Positions 52,677-60,974 of a stretch of DNA of 64,000 nt are shown in pieces. The notes under the pieces are model-generated. The model was not told the DNA's origin. It saw only the letters and a program-made list of their open reading frames with translations, and searched no databases. How positions within the stretch are numbered: the stretch's first letter is position 1; every line of letters starts with the position of its first letter. A program made the position numbers and the translations under genes. This DNA comes from Planomonospora_B alba (GTDB taxonomy: Bacteria > Actinomycetota > Actinomycetes > Streptosporangiales > Streptosporangiaceae): NCBI RefSeq assembly GCF_039534085.1, contig NZ_BAAAUT010000011.1:62001-126000 (forward strand), read 5' to 3'.

Positions 52677-53106
52677 TCCCGTCCTCCGGTACCACCCGGG
52701 CGCATCGGCGGACGGTCACTCCGCCGGCCCCGTCCGGCGGCGGCACCGTGCCGGTCGTCGCCCGCCCGGTGCAGCCCGATGAGGACACCGTACGTGATGT
52801 GATCAACCGTTTGGCGGAGATCGATCCGGTCTGCCCGTCCTCGGGTGGAGATCGTCGGATCTCCACCGTCCGCCCGGGTCCGGCGGGCGTGTGGACGGTC
52901 ATCCCGTCGTCCGGGAGGACCTGCGGAGGAGCGGCGGGTCCGCGGGCCGGGACCGGGGGCCGGTGCGGAAACCGGGCGGAAACCGGGCACCTGGTCCATA
53001 GGCTCGGACCGCGATCGCGTGGACGGAGTCGTCGGAGCGAGCGCGGCGACGCCTGCCGCCGCCCCTCGATTCCGGACGAGACCCCATACCTCGAAAGGAC
53101 TGGCGT
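52677..53106. promoter_or_regulatory. Intergenic region between SARP and small secreted peptide genes
   Basis: 430 bp without a convincing gene. It contains a perfect 24-bp inverted repeat at 52844-52867 (GGTGGAGATC-GTCG-GATCTCCACC), and GGAGATCG occurs as a direct repeat at 52816-52823 and 52847-52854. These are candidates for binding by the SARP or another regulator of the divergent pair. Confidence 0.5.
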
Positions 53107-53340
53107 ATGAAGACTGCAATGAGGCGTGCCTCCCTGGGGATGTCGGCCGTCGTCGCCGCCGCGGCCATGGCCGTCACCTTCGCTCCGGCGGCCTCTGCGG
53201 AGGTGATCGTCAGGTGGTTCCCGTACACCACCGCGGGCGCGAAGGCGTGCAACAGCGCCGCCAACGCCGCGGGCCCGGAGTACTACTGCACCACGATCAA
53301 GGTCGGCTCCACGAAGATGTACGCCCTCGCCCGGCCGTAG
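53107..53340 (+). CDS. Small secreted peptide with two cysteines
   Basis: A 77-residue precursor with a clear signal peptide (AVVAAAAMAVTFAPAASA, cleavage likely after Ala31). The mature ~46 residues, starting EVIVRWFPYTT, contain exactly two cysteines (AKACNSAANA and EYYCTTIKV), which could form a disulfide. No known family is recognised. The AAAGGA-type ribosome-binding site is present. It is divergent from the SARP gene, which could control it. Confidence 0.8.
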   Translation: MKTAMRRASLGMSAVVAAAAMAVTFAPAASAEVIVRWFPYTTAGAKACNSAANAAGPEYYCTTIKVGSTKMYALARP

Positions 53341-53811
53341 GGGGCGTCCTGGCGGTTCCGGCGGCCTTCCCGGACCGGGACCGGGATCCGGTCCGGGGGT
53401 GCCGGGGCGCCGGACGGCTCCGGCCGGGCCTGAGGCGCGGGCCGTGGACCGGGAGCCGGTCCCGGCCGGGAGTGTGTCCGCGTTCCCCGCCGGGATCCGC
53501 GCCGGCGCCGACGGTGTCGACGGTGCCGGAGCGCCTAGCAGACGCCCGGCAGCTTGCCGACCTTGGCGGTGAGTCTGCCGCTGATCCTGTAGCCGTGCTC
53601 GGGCGCCTCGTGAGGGTCCGACCGCCTGCGCGCGCTGAGCAGGAAGTCCTTCGGGATCTCGGTCACGGCCACCGGGGACAGGGCCGGCAGCGAGAGAGCG
53701 TCGTGCTGATCATGAGGGTTGGATGCCGGTGGGAGCGGCTCGGTTCCCGTTCCCCGGCGAGAGCGCCCGCGGCGGTCCCTCTCTGCAGGTTCGACAAGTA
53801 GCATTGCCGGT
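53341..53811. other. Intergenic region after the secreted peptide gene
   Basis: 470 bp. A stem with arms CCGGACCG / CGGTCCGG near 53370-53397 probably terminates the peptide gene. Antisense frames to about 53700 look composition-driven. TAGCAT at 53799-53804 is the -10 of the XRE gene. Confidence 0.5.
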
Positions 53812-54390
53812 ATGGCAAACGACGACGCGGCGGTTCTGACCTCGGTGGGCCCGCGGCTGCGCGCGCTGCGCAAGGAGCGCGGCAGCACCCTGAGCCAGCT
53901 CGCGAAGTCCACCGGCATATCGGTCAGCACCCTGTCCCGCCTCGAGTCCGGCGAGCGCAGACCGACCCTGGAGCTGCTGCTGCCGCTCGCCCGCGCCTAC
54001 CAGGTGCCGCTCGACGAGCTCGTCGGCGCGCCGCCGGTCGGTGATCCGCGGGTACGGCTGAAGCCGATCAAGCGTGACTACGCGACGATCGTGCCGCTGA
54101 CCCAGCACCCCGGCGGCCTGCAGGCGTTCAAGATGATCATCGGGGCCGACCGCTGCGATCCCGAGCCGCGCACGCACGAGGGCTACGAGTGGCTGTACGT
54201 GCTCAGCGGGAGGCTGCGGCTGGTGCTCGCCGACCACGACATCGTGCTCAAGGCCGGGGAGGCGGCGGAGTTCGACACCCGGCTGCCGCACTGGTTCGGC
54301 AGCACCGGCGAGGCGCCGGTGGAGGTCCTCAGCCTGTTCGGGACGCAGGGCGAACGCATGCACGTCCGGGCGAGACCGCGGGGCGCGTAG
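53812..54390 (+). CDS. XRE-family regulator with C-terminal cupin
   Basis: A 192-residue regulator. The XRE helix-turn-helix (SQLAKSTGISVSTLSRLESG) covers about residues 15-70, and a small cupin sensor domain about 110-185 (HEGYEWLYVLSGRLRLVLAD). The cupin may bind a metal or small ligand. I chose ATG 53812, as TAGCAT ends 7 nt upstream and an earlier ATG adds only low-complexity sequence. It is convergent with the hydrolase gene at 54405-55178. Confidence 0.9.
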   Translation: MANDDAAVLTSVGPRLRALRKERGSTLSQLAKSTGISVSTLSRLESGERRPTLELLLPLARAYQVPLDELVGAPPVGDPRVRLKPIKRDYATIVPLTQHPGGLQAFKMIIGADRCDPEPRTHEGYEWLYVLSGRLRLVLADHDIVLKAGEAAEFDTRLPHWFGSTGEAPVEVLSLFGTQGERMHVRARPRGA

Positions 54391-54404
54391 TCCCGTGGCG
54401 CCGC

Positions 54405-55178
54405 TCAGCGCGGCCCGTCGAGGAAGGCCGCGATGGCGCGGGCCGTCCGGTGGGGGTTGTCCAGCATGAGGTTGTGCCCGGCGTCGGGGATGGGCACGAG
54501 CCGTACGCCGCCGGCCGTCAGCGCCTCGCCGTCCCGGACGTCCCCGTCGCGTTCGGGATGGAGGAACGCGCGCGGGATCGCCAGGCGCAGCAGGTGCTCG
54601 CGCACGGTGGGGACGGTGCCCCGGGCGAGGTGGACCGCGCTGCGGTGCAGCGCGACCCGCCCGGCCAGCCGCATGGTGGACCACCAGTGCGGGCCGACCC
54701 GGTCGCGGACCTCGTGCCGGCCGTACTCCAGGAACTCGGCCTCGGTGTAGGCGCTCAGTCCGCTGCTGCCCGGTCGGTGGGGGTGGGGTTCGACGGGGTC
54801 GAGGTTGGCGTCCAGCAGGACGAGCGCGGCCACGAGCTCCGGATGGCGTACGGCGAGCACGACGGCCACCGCGCCGCCCATGCTGTGCGCGATCACTTCG
54901 GCCCTCCGCACGCCCGCCGCGGTGAGGGCGGTGGCCAGGACGTCCGCGTGGTCCTCCAGGGTGTAGCCGAAGTCCTCAGGGCGGTCGCTCAGCCCGAAGC
55001 CGAGCATGTCGATCATGAGTGAGCGGCGGCCGGCGAGGGCCGGGTGGGTGGCGATGCCGAGGTAGTAAGGGGCGGACATGGCGCCCAGGCCGTGGATGTA
55101 GACCCGGGCGGGGGAGGAGCCGGGCAGTTCGGTCCAGCGGATGCGGGAGCCGTCGGGAAGGACGATGGCGTCGTGCAT
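54405..55178 (-). CDS. Alpha/beta hydrolase
   Basis: A 257-residue alpha/beta hydrolase. The oxyanion HG motif is VYIHGLGAM, the nucleophile elbow is AHSMGGAV (Ser near 104), followed by an acidic residue in LHPERDGDV and the catalytic His in DAGHNLML near residue 236. The ATG at 55178 is supported by TACAGT on the minus strand ending 6 nt upstream (leaderless). It is divergent from a PadR gene, which probably regulates it. Confidence 0.9.
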   Translation of the reverse strand: MHDAIVLPDGSRIRWTELPGSSPARVYIHGLGAMSAPYYLGIATHPALAGRRSLMIDMLGFGLSDRPEDFGYTLEDHADVLATALTAAGVRRAEVIAHSMGGAVAVVLAVRHPELVAALVLLDANLDPVEPHPHRPGSSGLSAYTEAEFLEYGRHEVRDRVGPHWWSTMRLAGRVALHRSAVHLARGTVPTVREHLLRLAIPRAFLHPERDGDVRDGEALTAGGVRLVPIPDAGHNLMLDNPHRTARAIAAFLDGPR

Positions 55179-55187
55179 GGCGTGACT

Positions 55188-55211
55188 GTACATCGAGCGC
55201 GAGGTACATCG
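55188..55211. promoter_or_regulatory. Direct repeat between hydrolase and PadR genes
   Basis: GTACATCG occurs at 55188-55195 and 55204-55211 with a 16-bp period. GATATACGTCGATGGCGATATA-like symmetry follows toward the PadR promoter, whose TATGCT -10 is at 55237-55242. Candidate PadR-binding region. Confidence 0.45.
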
Positions 55212-55249
55212 CATCCGATATACGTCGATGGCGATATATGCTGGCGGGC

Positions 55250-55768
55250 ATGCTGGAGCTGGCGATCCTGGGATTCCTCGCGGACAGGCCGCTGCACGGT
55301 TACGATCTGCGGCGCCGGGTCGCGGCGCTGATGGGCCACGTGCGGCCGGTCGCCGACGGGACGCTGTACCCGGCGATCAAGCGCATGGAGGCGGCGGGGC
55401 GGGTCGTCCGGCGGGAGGAGCCGGGGCTGGCCGCGGCGCCCCGGCGGGTGCTGCACCTCACCGAGGAGGGCAGGGGCGAGCTTCACCGGCGGCTACGCGA
55501 GCCCGACGAGCTGGACATCAGCGACGAGAACCGGTGGTTCGTGCTGCTGGCGTTCCTCCGGCACCTGGCGGAGCCGCGCGCCCAGGCCGAGGTGCTGCGC
55601 CGGCGGCTGGACTTCCTCCAGCGGCCCAGCAGCTTCTTCTACGAGGGCGACCGGCCGTTGGCCGCCGAGGAGTTCGACGACCCGTTCCGGCGCGGGCTGC
55701 TGACGATCGCGCGGGCGACGAGCGAGGCGGAACTGGCGTGGCTCCGCCGTACGCTCGACGCGCTCTGA
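55250..55768 (+). CDS. PadR-family regulator
   Basis: A 172-residue PadR-type winged-helix regulator. MLELAILGFLADRPLHGYDL is the family's typical start, with GTLYPAIKRMEAAGRVVRRE as recognition helix and wing. The C-terminal half is a helical dimerisation domain. Start ATG 55250 has TATGCT ending 7 nt upstream. Divergent from the hydrolase. Confidence 0.93.
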   Translation: MLELAILGFLADRPLHGYDLRRRVAALMGHVRPVADGTLYPAIKRMEAAGRVVRREEPGLAAAPRRVLHLTEEGRGELHRRLREPDELDISDENRWFVLLAFLRHLAEPRAQAEVLRRRLDFLQRPSSFFYEGDRPLAAEEFDDPFRRGLLTIARATSEAELAWLRRTLDAL

Positions 55769-55826
55769 GGCGCCGGACCCGCCGGCCGCCCGGGTCCGCG
55801 CCGCGCCCGCGGAATCCTCCGTGTGC

Positions 55827-56324
55827 TCATCCGAGCACCTTGTCCAGGAAGGAGTGCAGGTTGGCCCGGACGCGGGCGACCTTCTCCTCCAGGGTGAGGG
55901 TCTCGTCGACGACCCCCGCCCCCGGGGCCTCCTTCTTCCTGCGGGTGTAGAGGGAGCAGGCGAGGTCGGCGCAGAGGTACTGCCCGACCGAGTTGCCCTG
56001 GCGGCCGGCCTCGCCGGTCCGGCGCGCGGTCATCAGCGCCACGCCGCCGCTGGTGTGCGTGGTCAGGCACAGCGAGCACATGCTGCGCGAGGTGAAGCCG
56101 CGCGACCCGCCGGAGGTCACCCGGAGCGCGACCCCGACGAGAGGGCCGCCGCGTTCGGCGACCAGGTAGGCACGCTCGGGCGCACCGGGATCCCGCCAGC
56201 CGAGGAAGTCGAGGTCGTCCCAGGGCTGGTCGGCGAACCCCCTGGGCAGGTCGAGGCGGGTGGCCTCTCCCTTCGAGCAGTTGACGAAGGAGGTGCGGAC
56301 GTCCCGTTCGGTGAGTGGTCTCAT
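55827..56324 (-). CDS. FBP-domain (FusB/EF-G-binding-like) zinc finger protein
   Basis: A 165-residue protein with a treble-clef zinc finger: MCSLCLTTHTSGGV and, about 35 residues later, CADLACSLYTRRK. This matches the C-terminal domain of FusB/Fbp-type elongation factor G-binding proteins, some of which protect EF-G against fusidic acid. The N-terminal half differs from FusB, so a resistance role is not proven. The ATG at 56324 has TAGCCT 8 nt upstream on the minus strand. Divergent from a TetR gene. Confidence 0.87.
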   Translation of the reverse strand: MRPLTERDVRTSFVNCSKGEATRLDLPRGFADQPWDDLDFLGWRDPGAPERAYLVAERGGPLVGVALRVTSGGSRGFTSRSMCSLCLTTHTSGGVALMTARRTGEAGRQGNSVGQYLCADLACSLYTRRKKEAPGAGVVDETLTLEEKVARVRANLHSFLDKVLG

Positions 56325-56399
56325 GGGCGGTGAGGCTAGTTTCCTTAAAGGTATTAAGCAAATGATTAAATGGTGTAACCGAGTGGGGAAGGGTGACGC

Positions 56400-56969
56400 A
56401 TGGCACGTGCGGGGATGACCGCGGAGCGCCTGACGCGGGCGGCGGCGGACCTGGCCGACGAGATCGGCTTCGCGAACGTGACGGTCTCGGCGCTCGCGCG
56501 CCTGTTCGGCGTCAAGCCCGCCGCCCTGTACGCGCACGTCAAGGACCTGCGGGACCTGCGGGCCAGGGTGGCGTCGCTGGCGCTGACCGAGCTCGCCGAC
56601 CGGGCCGCCTCGGCCCTGGCCGGACGGGCGGGCAAGGACGCGCTGGTGGCCTTCGCCAACGCCTACCGGGCCTACGCCAAGGAGCACCCCGGCCGGTACG
56701 CCGCCGCGCAACTGGAGCTCGACTCGGAGGCGATCGACGTCAGCGCGGGCGTCCGGCACGCGGAGATGACGCGGGCGATCCTGCGCGGGTACGACCTGGC
56801 GGAGCCGGACCAGACGGACGCGGTGCGGATGCTGCACAGCACGTTCCACGGGTACGTGAGCCTGGAGACGGCGGGCGGGTTCCGCCGCCACCCGCGCGAG
56901 GCGGACGCCTCCTGGTCCAGGACCCTGGACGCCCTCGACGCCGTCCTGCGGAACTGGCCGCCCGCCTGA
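56400..56969 (+). CDS. TetR-family regulator with WHG-type C-terminus
   Basis: A 189-residue TetR regulator. Helix-turn-helix: VSALARLFGVKPAALYAHVK. The ligand domain contains MLHSTFHGYVSLETAGGF, the WHG-domain signature. GGGGAAGGG lies before the ATG. Divergent from the FBP-domain gene and convergent with the P450 gene. Confidence 0.92.
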   Translation: MARAGMTAERLTRAAADLADEIGFANVTVSALARLFGVKPAALYAHVKDLRDLRARVASLALTELADRAASALAGRAGKDALVAFANAYRAYAKEHPGRYAAAQLELDSEAIDVSAGVRHAEMTRAILRGYDLAEPDQTDAVRMLHSTFHGYVSLETAGGFRRHPREADASWSRTLDALDAVLRNWPPA

Positions 56970-56994
56970 GACCCGGCGCGGCGGGGCGCGGCCC

Positions 56995-58263
56995 TCAGGT
57001 GATGCGGATCGGGAGCGTGCGCGGCCCGCGGACCTGGCCCGTGGACCACGTGACCGCCGCGGGGTCGTCGAGGGTGAAGTCCGGGATCCGCTCCAGCCAG
57101 ACCTCCAGGGCGACCCGCAGCTCCATGCGCGCCAGGTGGGAACCCAGGCAGCGGTGGATGCCGAGGCCGAACGCCGCGTGCCGGTTGACCTCGCGGTCGA
57201 TGACGACCTCGCCGGCCCGGTCGAACTGCGCGGGGTCGCGGTTGGCCGCGGGGAACGAGAGCAGGACCCAGTCGTCGGCCTTCATGTCGACGCCGCGCCA
57301 GTGCATGTCCTCCTTCACCAGCCGCGCCATCGTGACCGGGGCGTAGGCGCGCAGGAACTCCTCCATGGCGGTCGTCAGCAGCGCCGGCTCGGCGACCAGG
57401 CGCTCGCGGTCGGCCGGGGTCTTGGCCAGGTGCCACAGCGACGCGCCGATCGCGCTCCAGGTGGTGTCGATGCCCGCGATGAGCAGCAGCGCCATCGTGC
57501 CGGCCACGTGGTCGGGCTGGAGCTTGCGCCCGTACAGCTCGGCGTCGATGAGGTAGGTCGTCAGGTCGTCGCGCGGGGCGTCGACGTGGGCGCGGATCTG
57601 CTCGAGCAGGTAGTCGAAGAGCTCCGACAGCCGGGCGACGCGCTCCTCGGGCGGCAGGTTGACGCCTTCGAGCGTGCTCTCGACGAAGGCGCGGAACCGC
57701 GGCCCGTCCTCGGGCGGGAAGCCGAGCATGTCGGCGATGACCCGCACCGGGATGTGCTGGGCGTAGTCGCGGGCGGCGTCGACGACCTCCCGTCCCTCCA
57801 TCGCGTCGACGAGCGTGTGGCAGAACTCCCGCGTCGCCTGCTCGTATCTGGCGACCGCGGTCTTGGTGAACGCCGGCAGCAGCAGCTTGCGGGCGTCGTG
57901 GTGGAAGGGCGGGTCGGACGAGATCGGCGGGGCGTCGCCCACCGGCGCGATCTCGCGGGGCGGCCGGAAGTTCCGCACGACGATCGAGCGGGAGGAGAAG
58001 CGCTCGGTGTCGTAGGCGATGGCGGCGACGTCCTCGTAGCGCGTGGGCAGCCAGGCGCCGCCGAACCGCTCGGTGCGCGCGATCGGGCAGCGCCGCCGCA
58101 GGTCGTCCTGGATGGGGTAGGGGTCGGCGGCCCACTCGGGCTCGGTGTGGGAGAAGTCGGTCGCCCAGTCCGAGACCGGGCCGGTGACGATCTCGTTGAG
58201 CGTGCCGAGCGGCAGGTCGCGGTTCTCCCGGAAGTCCCGGGCGAAGCGGTCGTCGACGGTCAT
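56995..58263 (-). CDS. Cytochrome P450
   Basis: A 422-residue soluble bacterial P450. The heme-ligand Cys372 lies in AFGLGIHRCLGSHLARMEL, the I-helix oxygen-activation motif is AGIDTTWSA near residue 245, and EEFLRAYAP contains the ExxR pair. Substrate is unknown. The ferredoxin gene immediately upstream (1 bp gap) should supply electrons, and a TetR gene heads this operon. The first ~20 residues have no membrane anchor. Confidence 0.96.
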   Translation of the reverse strand: MTVDDRFARDFRENRDLPLGTLNEIVTGPVSDWATDFSHTEPEWAADPYPIQDDLRRRCPIARTERFGGAWLPTRYEDVAAIAYDTERFSSRSIVVRNFRPPREIAPVGDAPPISSDPPFHHDARKLLLPAFTKTAVARYEQATREFCHTLVDAMEGREVVDAARDYAQHIPVRVIADMLGFPPEDGPRFRAFVESTLEGVNLPPEERVARLSELFDYLLEQIRAHVDAPRDDLTTYLIDAELYGRKLQPDHVAGTMALLLIAGIDTTWSAIGASLWHLAKTPADRERLVAEPALLTTAMEEFLRAYAPVTMARLVKEDMHWRGVDMKADDWVLLSFPAANRDPAQFDRAGEVVIDREVNRHAAFGLGIHRCLGSHLARMELRVALEVWLERIPDFTLDDPAAVTWSTGQVRGPRTLPIRIT

Positions 58264-58264
58264 C

Positions 58265-58465
58265 TCAGACCTCCTGGAGGACGTCTATCGCCCGCTCGGG
58301 GCAGTTGGACACGGCCAGGCGGGCCGCGGGCTCCCGGTCCGCGGGCACGGCACCGTCGCCGATGACCTGCCCGTAGCCCTCGTCGTCGTCGGCGAACAGC
58401 TCGGGGGAGAGGTCGTAGCAGCGGCCGTGGCCCTGGCAGCGCTCGGGGTCGATCCGTATTCTCAC
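58265..58465 (-). CDS. 3Fe-4S-type ferredoxin
   Basis: A 66-residue ferredoxin. Cluster cysteines are Cys10, Cys16 and Cys55 (CQGHGRC and SNCPERA), with His13 in the place of a fourth Cys, as in P450-partner ferredoxins. It passes electrons to the P450 encoded just downstream. The GTG start at 58465 overlaps the TetR stop (GTGA). Confidence 0.94.
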   Translation of the reverse strand: MRIRIDPERCQGHGRCYDLSPELFADDDEGYGQVIGDGAVPADREPAARLAVSNCPERAIDVLQEV

Positions 58466-59082
58466 TGGGGTGCTCCGCTCTGTGCGGTGGTGTCGTCGGC
58501 GGGGGCGAGGGCGGTCACGACGCGGGCGAGCAGGGCGCTCCACTCCTCGTCGCCGACCGCGTGCAGGTCGGGCGGGACGAGCGCGCTGCCGATCGCCAGC
58601 AGGAGGCAGAAGTGGGCGAGCGCGTTCGGTGAGAGCTCCGGGTCGAGCTCGCCGCCGGCCTGGGCGGTGCGCACCAGCCCGGCGATCAGGCCGGCGCGCT
58701 CGTCGACGTAGTCGTGCATCGGCCGGGCCACCTCCGCGTCGCGGCGGGCGGCGACCAGCGCCTCGACGACGAGGTGGCCGAGTACGTCGCGGCGGTGGGG
58801 GAGGCGGCGGCCGATGGCGAGGAGCACGTCGGCGGCGGGCCGGCCGGGATCGGCGGCGAGGAGGTCGGCGAGCAGCCGCGGGCCGTGCGCGCGCAGCGCG
58901 GCCACGAGCAGCTCGGCCTTCGAGCCGAAGTGCGTGTACAGCGCGCCGTTGCTCACCCCCGCGGCCGCGGCGATGTCGGCCACGCGGGTGCCGTCGTAGC
59001 CGTGCCGCGCGAAGGCGTGCGCGGCCGCGTGCAGCAGCCGCTCGCGTGTCTCGGCGGCCGTGACCCCCGCGATGCGACCCAT
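58462..59082 (-). CDS. TetR-family regulator of the P450 operon
   Basis: A 206-residue TetR regulator. Helix-turn-helix: VADIAAAAGVSNGALYTHFG. It is the first gene of a tetR-ferredoxin-P450 operon with 4-nt and 1-nt junctions, so it probably represses its own operon. TTGACG on the minus strand near 59120 with TACTTC close to the ATG may be the promoter. Confidence 0.92.
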   Translation of the reverse strand: MGRIAGVTAAETRERLLHAAAHAFARHGYDGTRVADIAAAAGVSNGALYTHFGSKAELLVAALRAHGPRLLADLLAADPGRPAADVLLAIGRRLPHRRDVLGHLVVEALVAARRDAEVARPMHDYVDERAGLIAGLVRTAQAGGELDPELSPNALAHFCLLLAIGSALVPPDLHAVGDEEWSALLARVVTALAPADDTTAQSGAPQ

Positions 59083-59113
59083 GAAGGAAGTAAAAGAGTG
59101 TTCATTTGATTCG

Positions 59114-60550
59114 TCAATGCCCCGTTTCGGGCGGGCCGGTGGGGTCGTCGGGGGAGCCTGCCCGCCGCCGTGCCGCGGCGAGGAGGGCCCCGGCGGCCGC
59201 CGCGGCGGCGGTGACCAGGAAGGCGGCACGGAACTGGGCGTGGCCGGGCGCGGTGTCCAGGACCAGGGTGAGGACGGCGACGGTGAGCGCACCCGAGAGG
59301 TACTGGGAGGTGGTGAGCAGGGCGCCCGCCGTTCCCTGGTGCTCCGCCGGCACGTCCCGGGTACCGATGACGAACATCGCCGAGTAGATCACCCCGTGGC
59401 CGAAGCCGCTGAGGACGAGCCCCGGCAGCAGGTCGGCGGCGTAGGAGCCCCCGTGCAGGGTGAGCGCGAGCCAGGACAGGCCCGCCGCGGCGGCGGCGAA
59501 CCCGGCGAGGAGCACGGTGGCCGGGCGGGCCCGCCGTACGGCGCGGCCCGCGGCCGCGTTGCCGGCGGTCACCATGAGGGCCAGCGGCAGGAAGGCCAGT
59601 CCCGCCTGGAGCGGGGAGTAGTCCTCGACCGTCTGCAGCAGGAGGGTGAGCAGGTAGAACTCCGAGCCCACGCTCGCCATGTAGAGCGCGGTCGCCCCCG
59701 CGCCGGTGCGCAGCGAGGCGATGCGCCGCAGGACGGGCTCGATCAGGACGCCGCGCGCGGCCCTCTCGTTGCGGACGAAGCACAGCAGCAGGACCGGGGC
59801 GAGGGCGAGGGGGACGAGGGCCGGCCCGGAGGTCCAGCCCCGGTCGGCGGCCAGGGTCAGCCCGAGGACCAGGGTGAGCACGGTGCCGGTGCCGAGGACC
59901 GAGGCGAGCACCGGGAGCCGGCCGGACGGGGCGCGGCCGCGGGCCGGGCGGGCGGTCCACAGGACGGCGCCCAGCGCGCACAGCAGGGTGAGGGGGACGT
60001 TGACGAAGAAGGTCAGTCGCCAGGACGCCGTGGTGAGCAGGCCGCCGAGGATCGCGCCGGCGGCGAGGCCCGAGGCCCCGACCGAGCCCCACACCGCCAG
60101 CGCCCTGGTGCGCGCGGGGCCCGCGGGGAAGGCCGTCCCGATGAGGGCGAGGACGGCGGGCTGGAGCAGGGCGGCCCCGAGCCCCTGCCCAGCGCGCGCG
60201 GCCAGCAGGAGCGTCCCGTCGCCGGCCGCGCCGCCGAGCGCGCCGGCGGCGCCGAAGCCGACGACCGCCAGGACGAACAGGCGGCGGGCGCCGAGCCGGT
60301 CCGCCAGGCGTCCACCGACGATGAGGAAGCCCGCGAAGAGGACCCCGTAGGCGCTGACGACCCACTGGGCGAGGGCGGGGTCGAGGGCCAGGTCGGCGGC
60401 GATGCCGGGCAGGGCGATGTAGATGACCGAGTAGTCGAGGGCGATGAGGAACTGGGCGACCGCGACCACGGCCAGGGTGCCGTGCCCGCGCCCGGCCGCC
60501 GGCGGTGCTGCTGTCATGACTCCGGTGGGCATGAGAGCATGCTTGTACAT
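59114..60550 (-). CDS. MFS transporter, DHA2-like
   Basis: A 478-residue transporter with about fourteen helices, typical of DHA2 drug:proton antiporters. ADRLGARRLFVLAVVGFG is the A-motif; GSVGASGLAAGAILGGLLT in helix 5 is the antiporter C-motif pattern. Start is uncertain: ATG 60550, 60532 or 60517. Divergent from a MerR gene, so induction by a MerR ligand is likely. Confidence 0.9.
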   Translation of the reverse strand: MYKHALMPTGVMTAAPPAAGRGHGTLAVVAVAQFLIALDYSVIYIALPGIAADLALDPALAQWVVSAYGVLFAGFLIVGGRLADRLGARRLFVLAVVGFGAAGALGGAAGDGTLLLAARAGQGLGAALLQPAVLALIGTAFPAGPARTRALAVWGSVGASGLAAGAILGGLLTTASWRLTFFVNVPLTLLCALGAVLWTARPARGRAPSGRLPVLASVLGTGTVLTLVLGLTLAADRGWTSGPALVPLALAPVLLLCFVRNERAARGVLIEPVLRRIASLRTGAGATALYMASVGSEFYLLTLLLQTVEDYSPLQAGLAFLPLALMVTAGNAAAGRAVRRARPATVLLAGFAAAAAGLSWLALTLHGGSYAADLLPGLVLSGFGHGVIYSAMFVIGTRDVPAEHQGTAGALLTTSQYLSGALTVAVLTLVLDTAPGHAQFRAAFLVTAAAAAAGALLAAARRRAGSPDDPTGPPETGH

Positions 60551-60562
60551 TCACATTAGTGA
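60551..60562. promoter_or_regulatory. Short dyad between MFS and MerR genes
   Basis: TCACATTAGTGA, TCAC-N4-GTGA, immediately beside the longest MFS start. MerR regulators bind dyads between -35 and -10 elements, so this is a candidate operator for the MerR at 60588. Confidence 0.4.
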
Positions 60563-60587
60563 GAAGGGAAGCGCACGGGAGGACGCC

Positions 60588-60974
60588 GTGAGGATCGGGG
60601 AGCTGGCCGCGCGCACGGGCGTGCCCACGCGGCTGCTGCGCTACTACGAGGAGCGGGGACTGCTCGATCCCGGCCGGACGGCGAACGGCTACCGGGACTA
60701 CGCCGAGTGCCTCGTCGACCGGGTCGTGCAGATCCGCGGCCTGATCGACGCCGGGGTGCCCACGCGGATCATCGGGCGGATCCTGCCCTGCCTCGACGAC
60801 CCGCGCGCGATCCACGTCGCCGACGCCGACCCGGAGATCATCGCGGCCCTGGAGCGCCACCGCGATCAGCTCGACGCGCGCATCCGCTGCCTGACCAGGA
60901 ACCGGGACGCGATCGGCGCCTACCTCGACGCGGTCCGCGGCCTCCCGTCCGCGGACCGCGTCACCGCCGGGTGA
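60588..60974 (+). CDS. MerR-family regulator
   Basis: A 128-residue MerR regulator. The N-terminal winged helix reads RIGELAARTGVPTRLLRYYE, then NGYRDYAECLVDRVVQI. A dimerisation helix follows, and one Cys (LPCLDDP) is present, but no metal-binding cluster. GTG start with GGGAGGA 5 nt upstream. Its 3' end overlaps the convergent reductase gene by 14 bp. Confidence 0.93.
   Translation: MRIGELAARTGVPTRLLRYYEERGLLDPGRTANGYRDYAECLVDRVVQIRGLIDAGVPTRIIGRILPCLDDPRAIHVADADPEIIAALERHRDQLDARIRCLTRNRDAIGAYLDAVRGLPSADRVTAG

Noticed and set aside
49806..53340. A secondary-metabolite biosynthetic cluster around the SARP gene
   Set aside because: No polyketide synthase, peptide synthetase, RiPP-modifying or terpene-cyclase genes lie nearby; only regulators, a pump and single enzymes.
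53535..53930. Minus-strand frame between the secreted peptide and XRE genes
   Set aside because: No start with a ribosome-binding site, overlaps the XRE gene antisense, and no domain is visible; a small gene fragment cannot be fully excluded.
58470..59063. Arg-rich plus-strand frame opposite the TetR gene of the P450 operon
   Set aside because: Almost entirely Arg/Ala/Gly/Pro; typical third-frame artefact of a GC-rich gene on the other strand.
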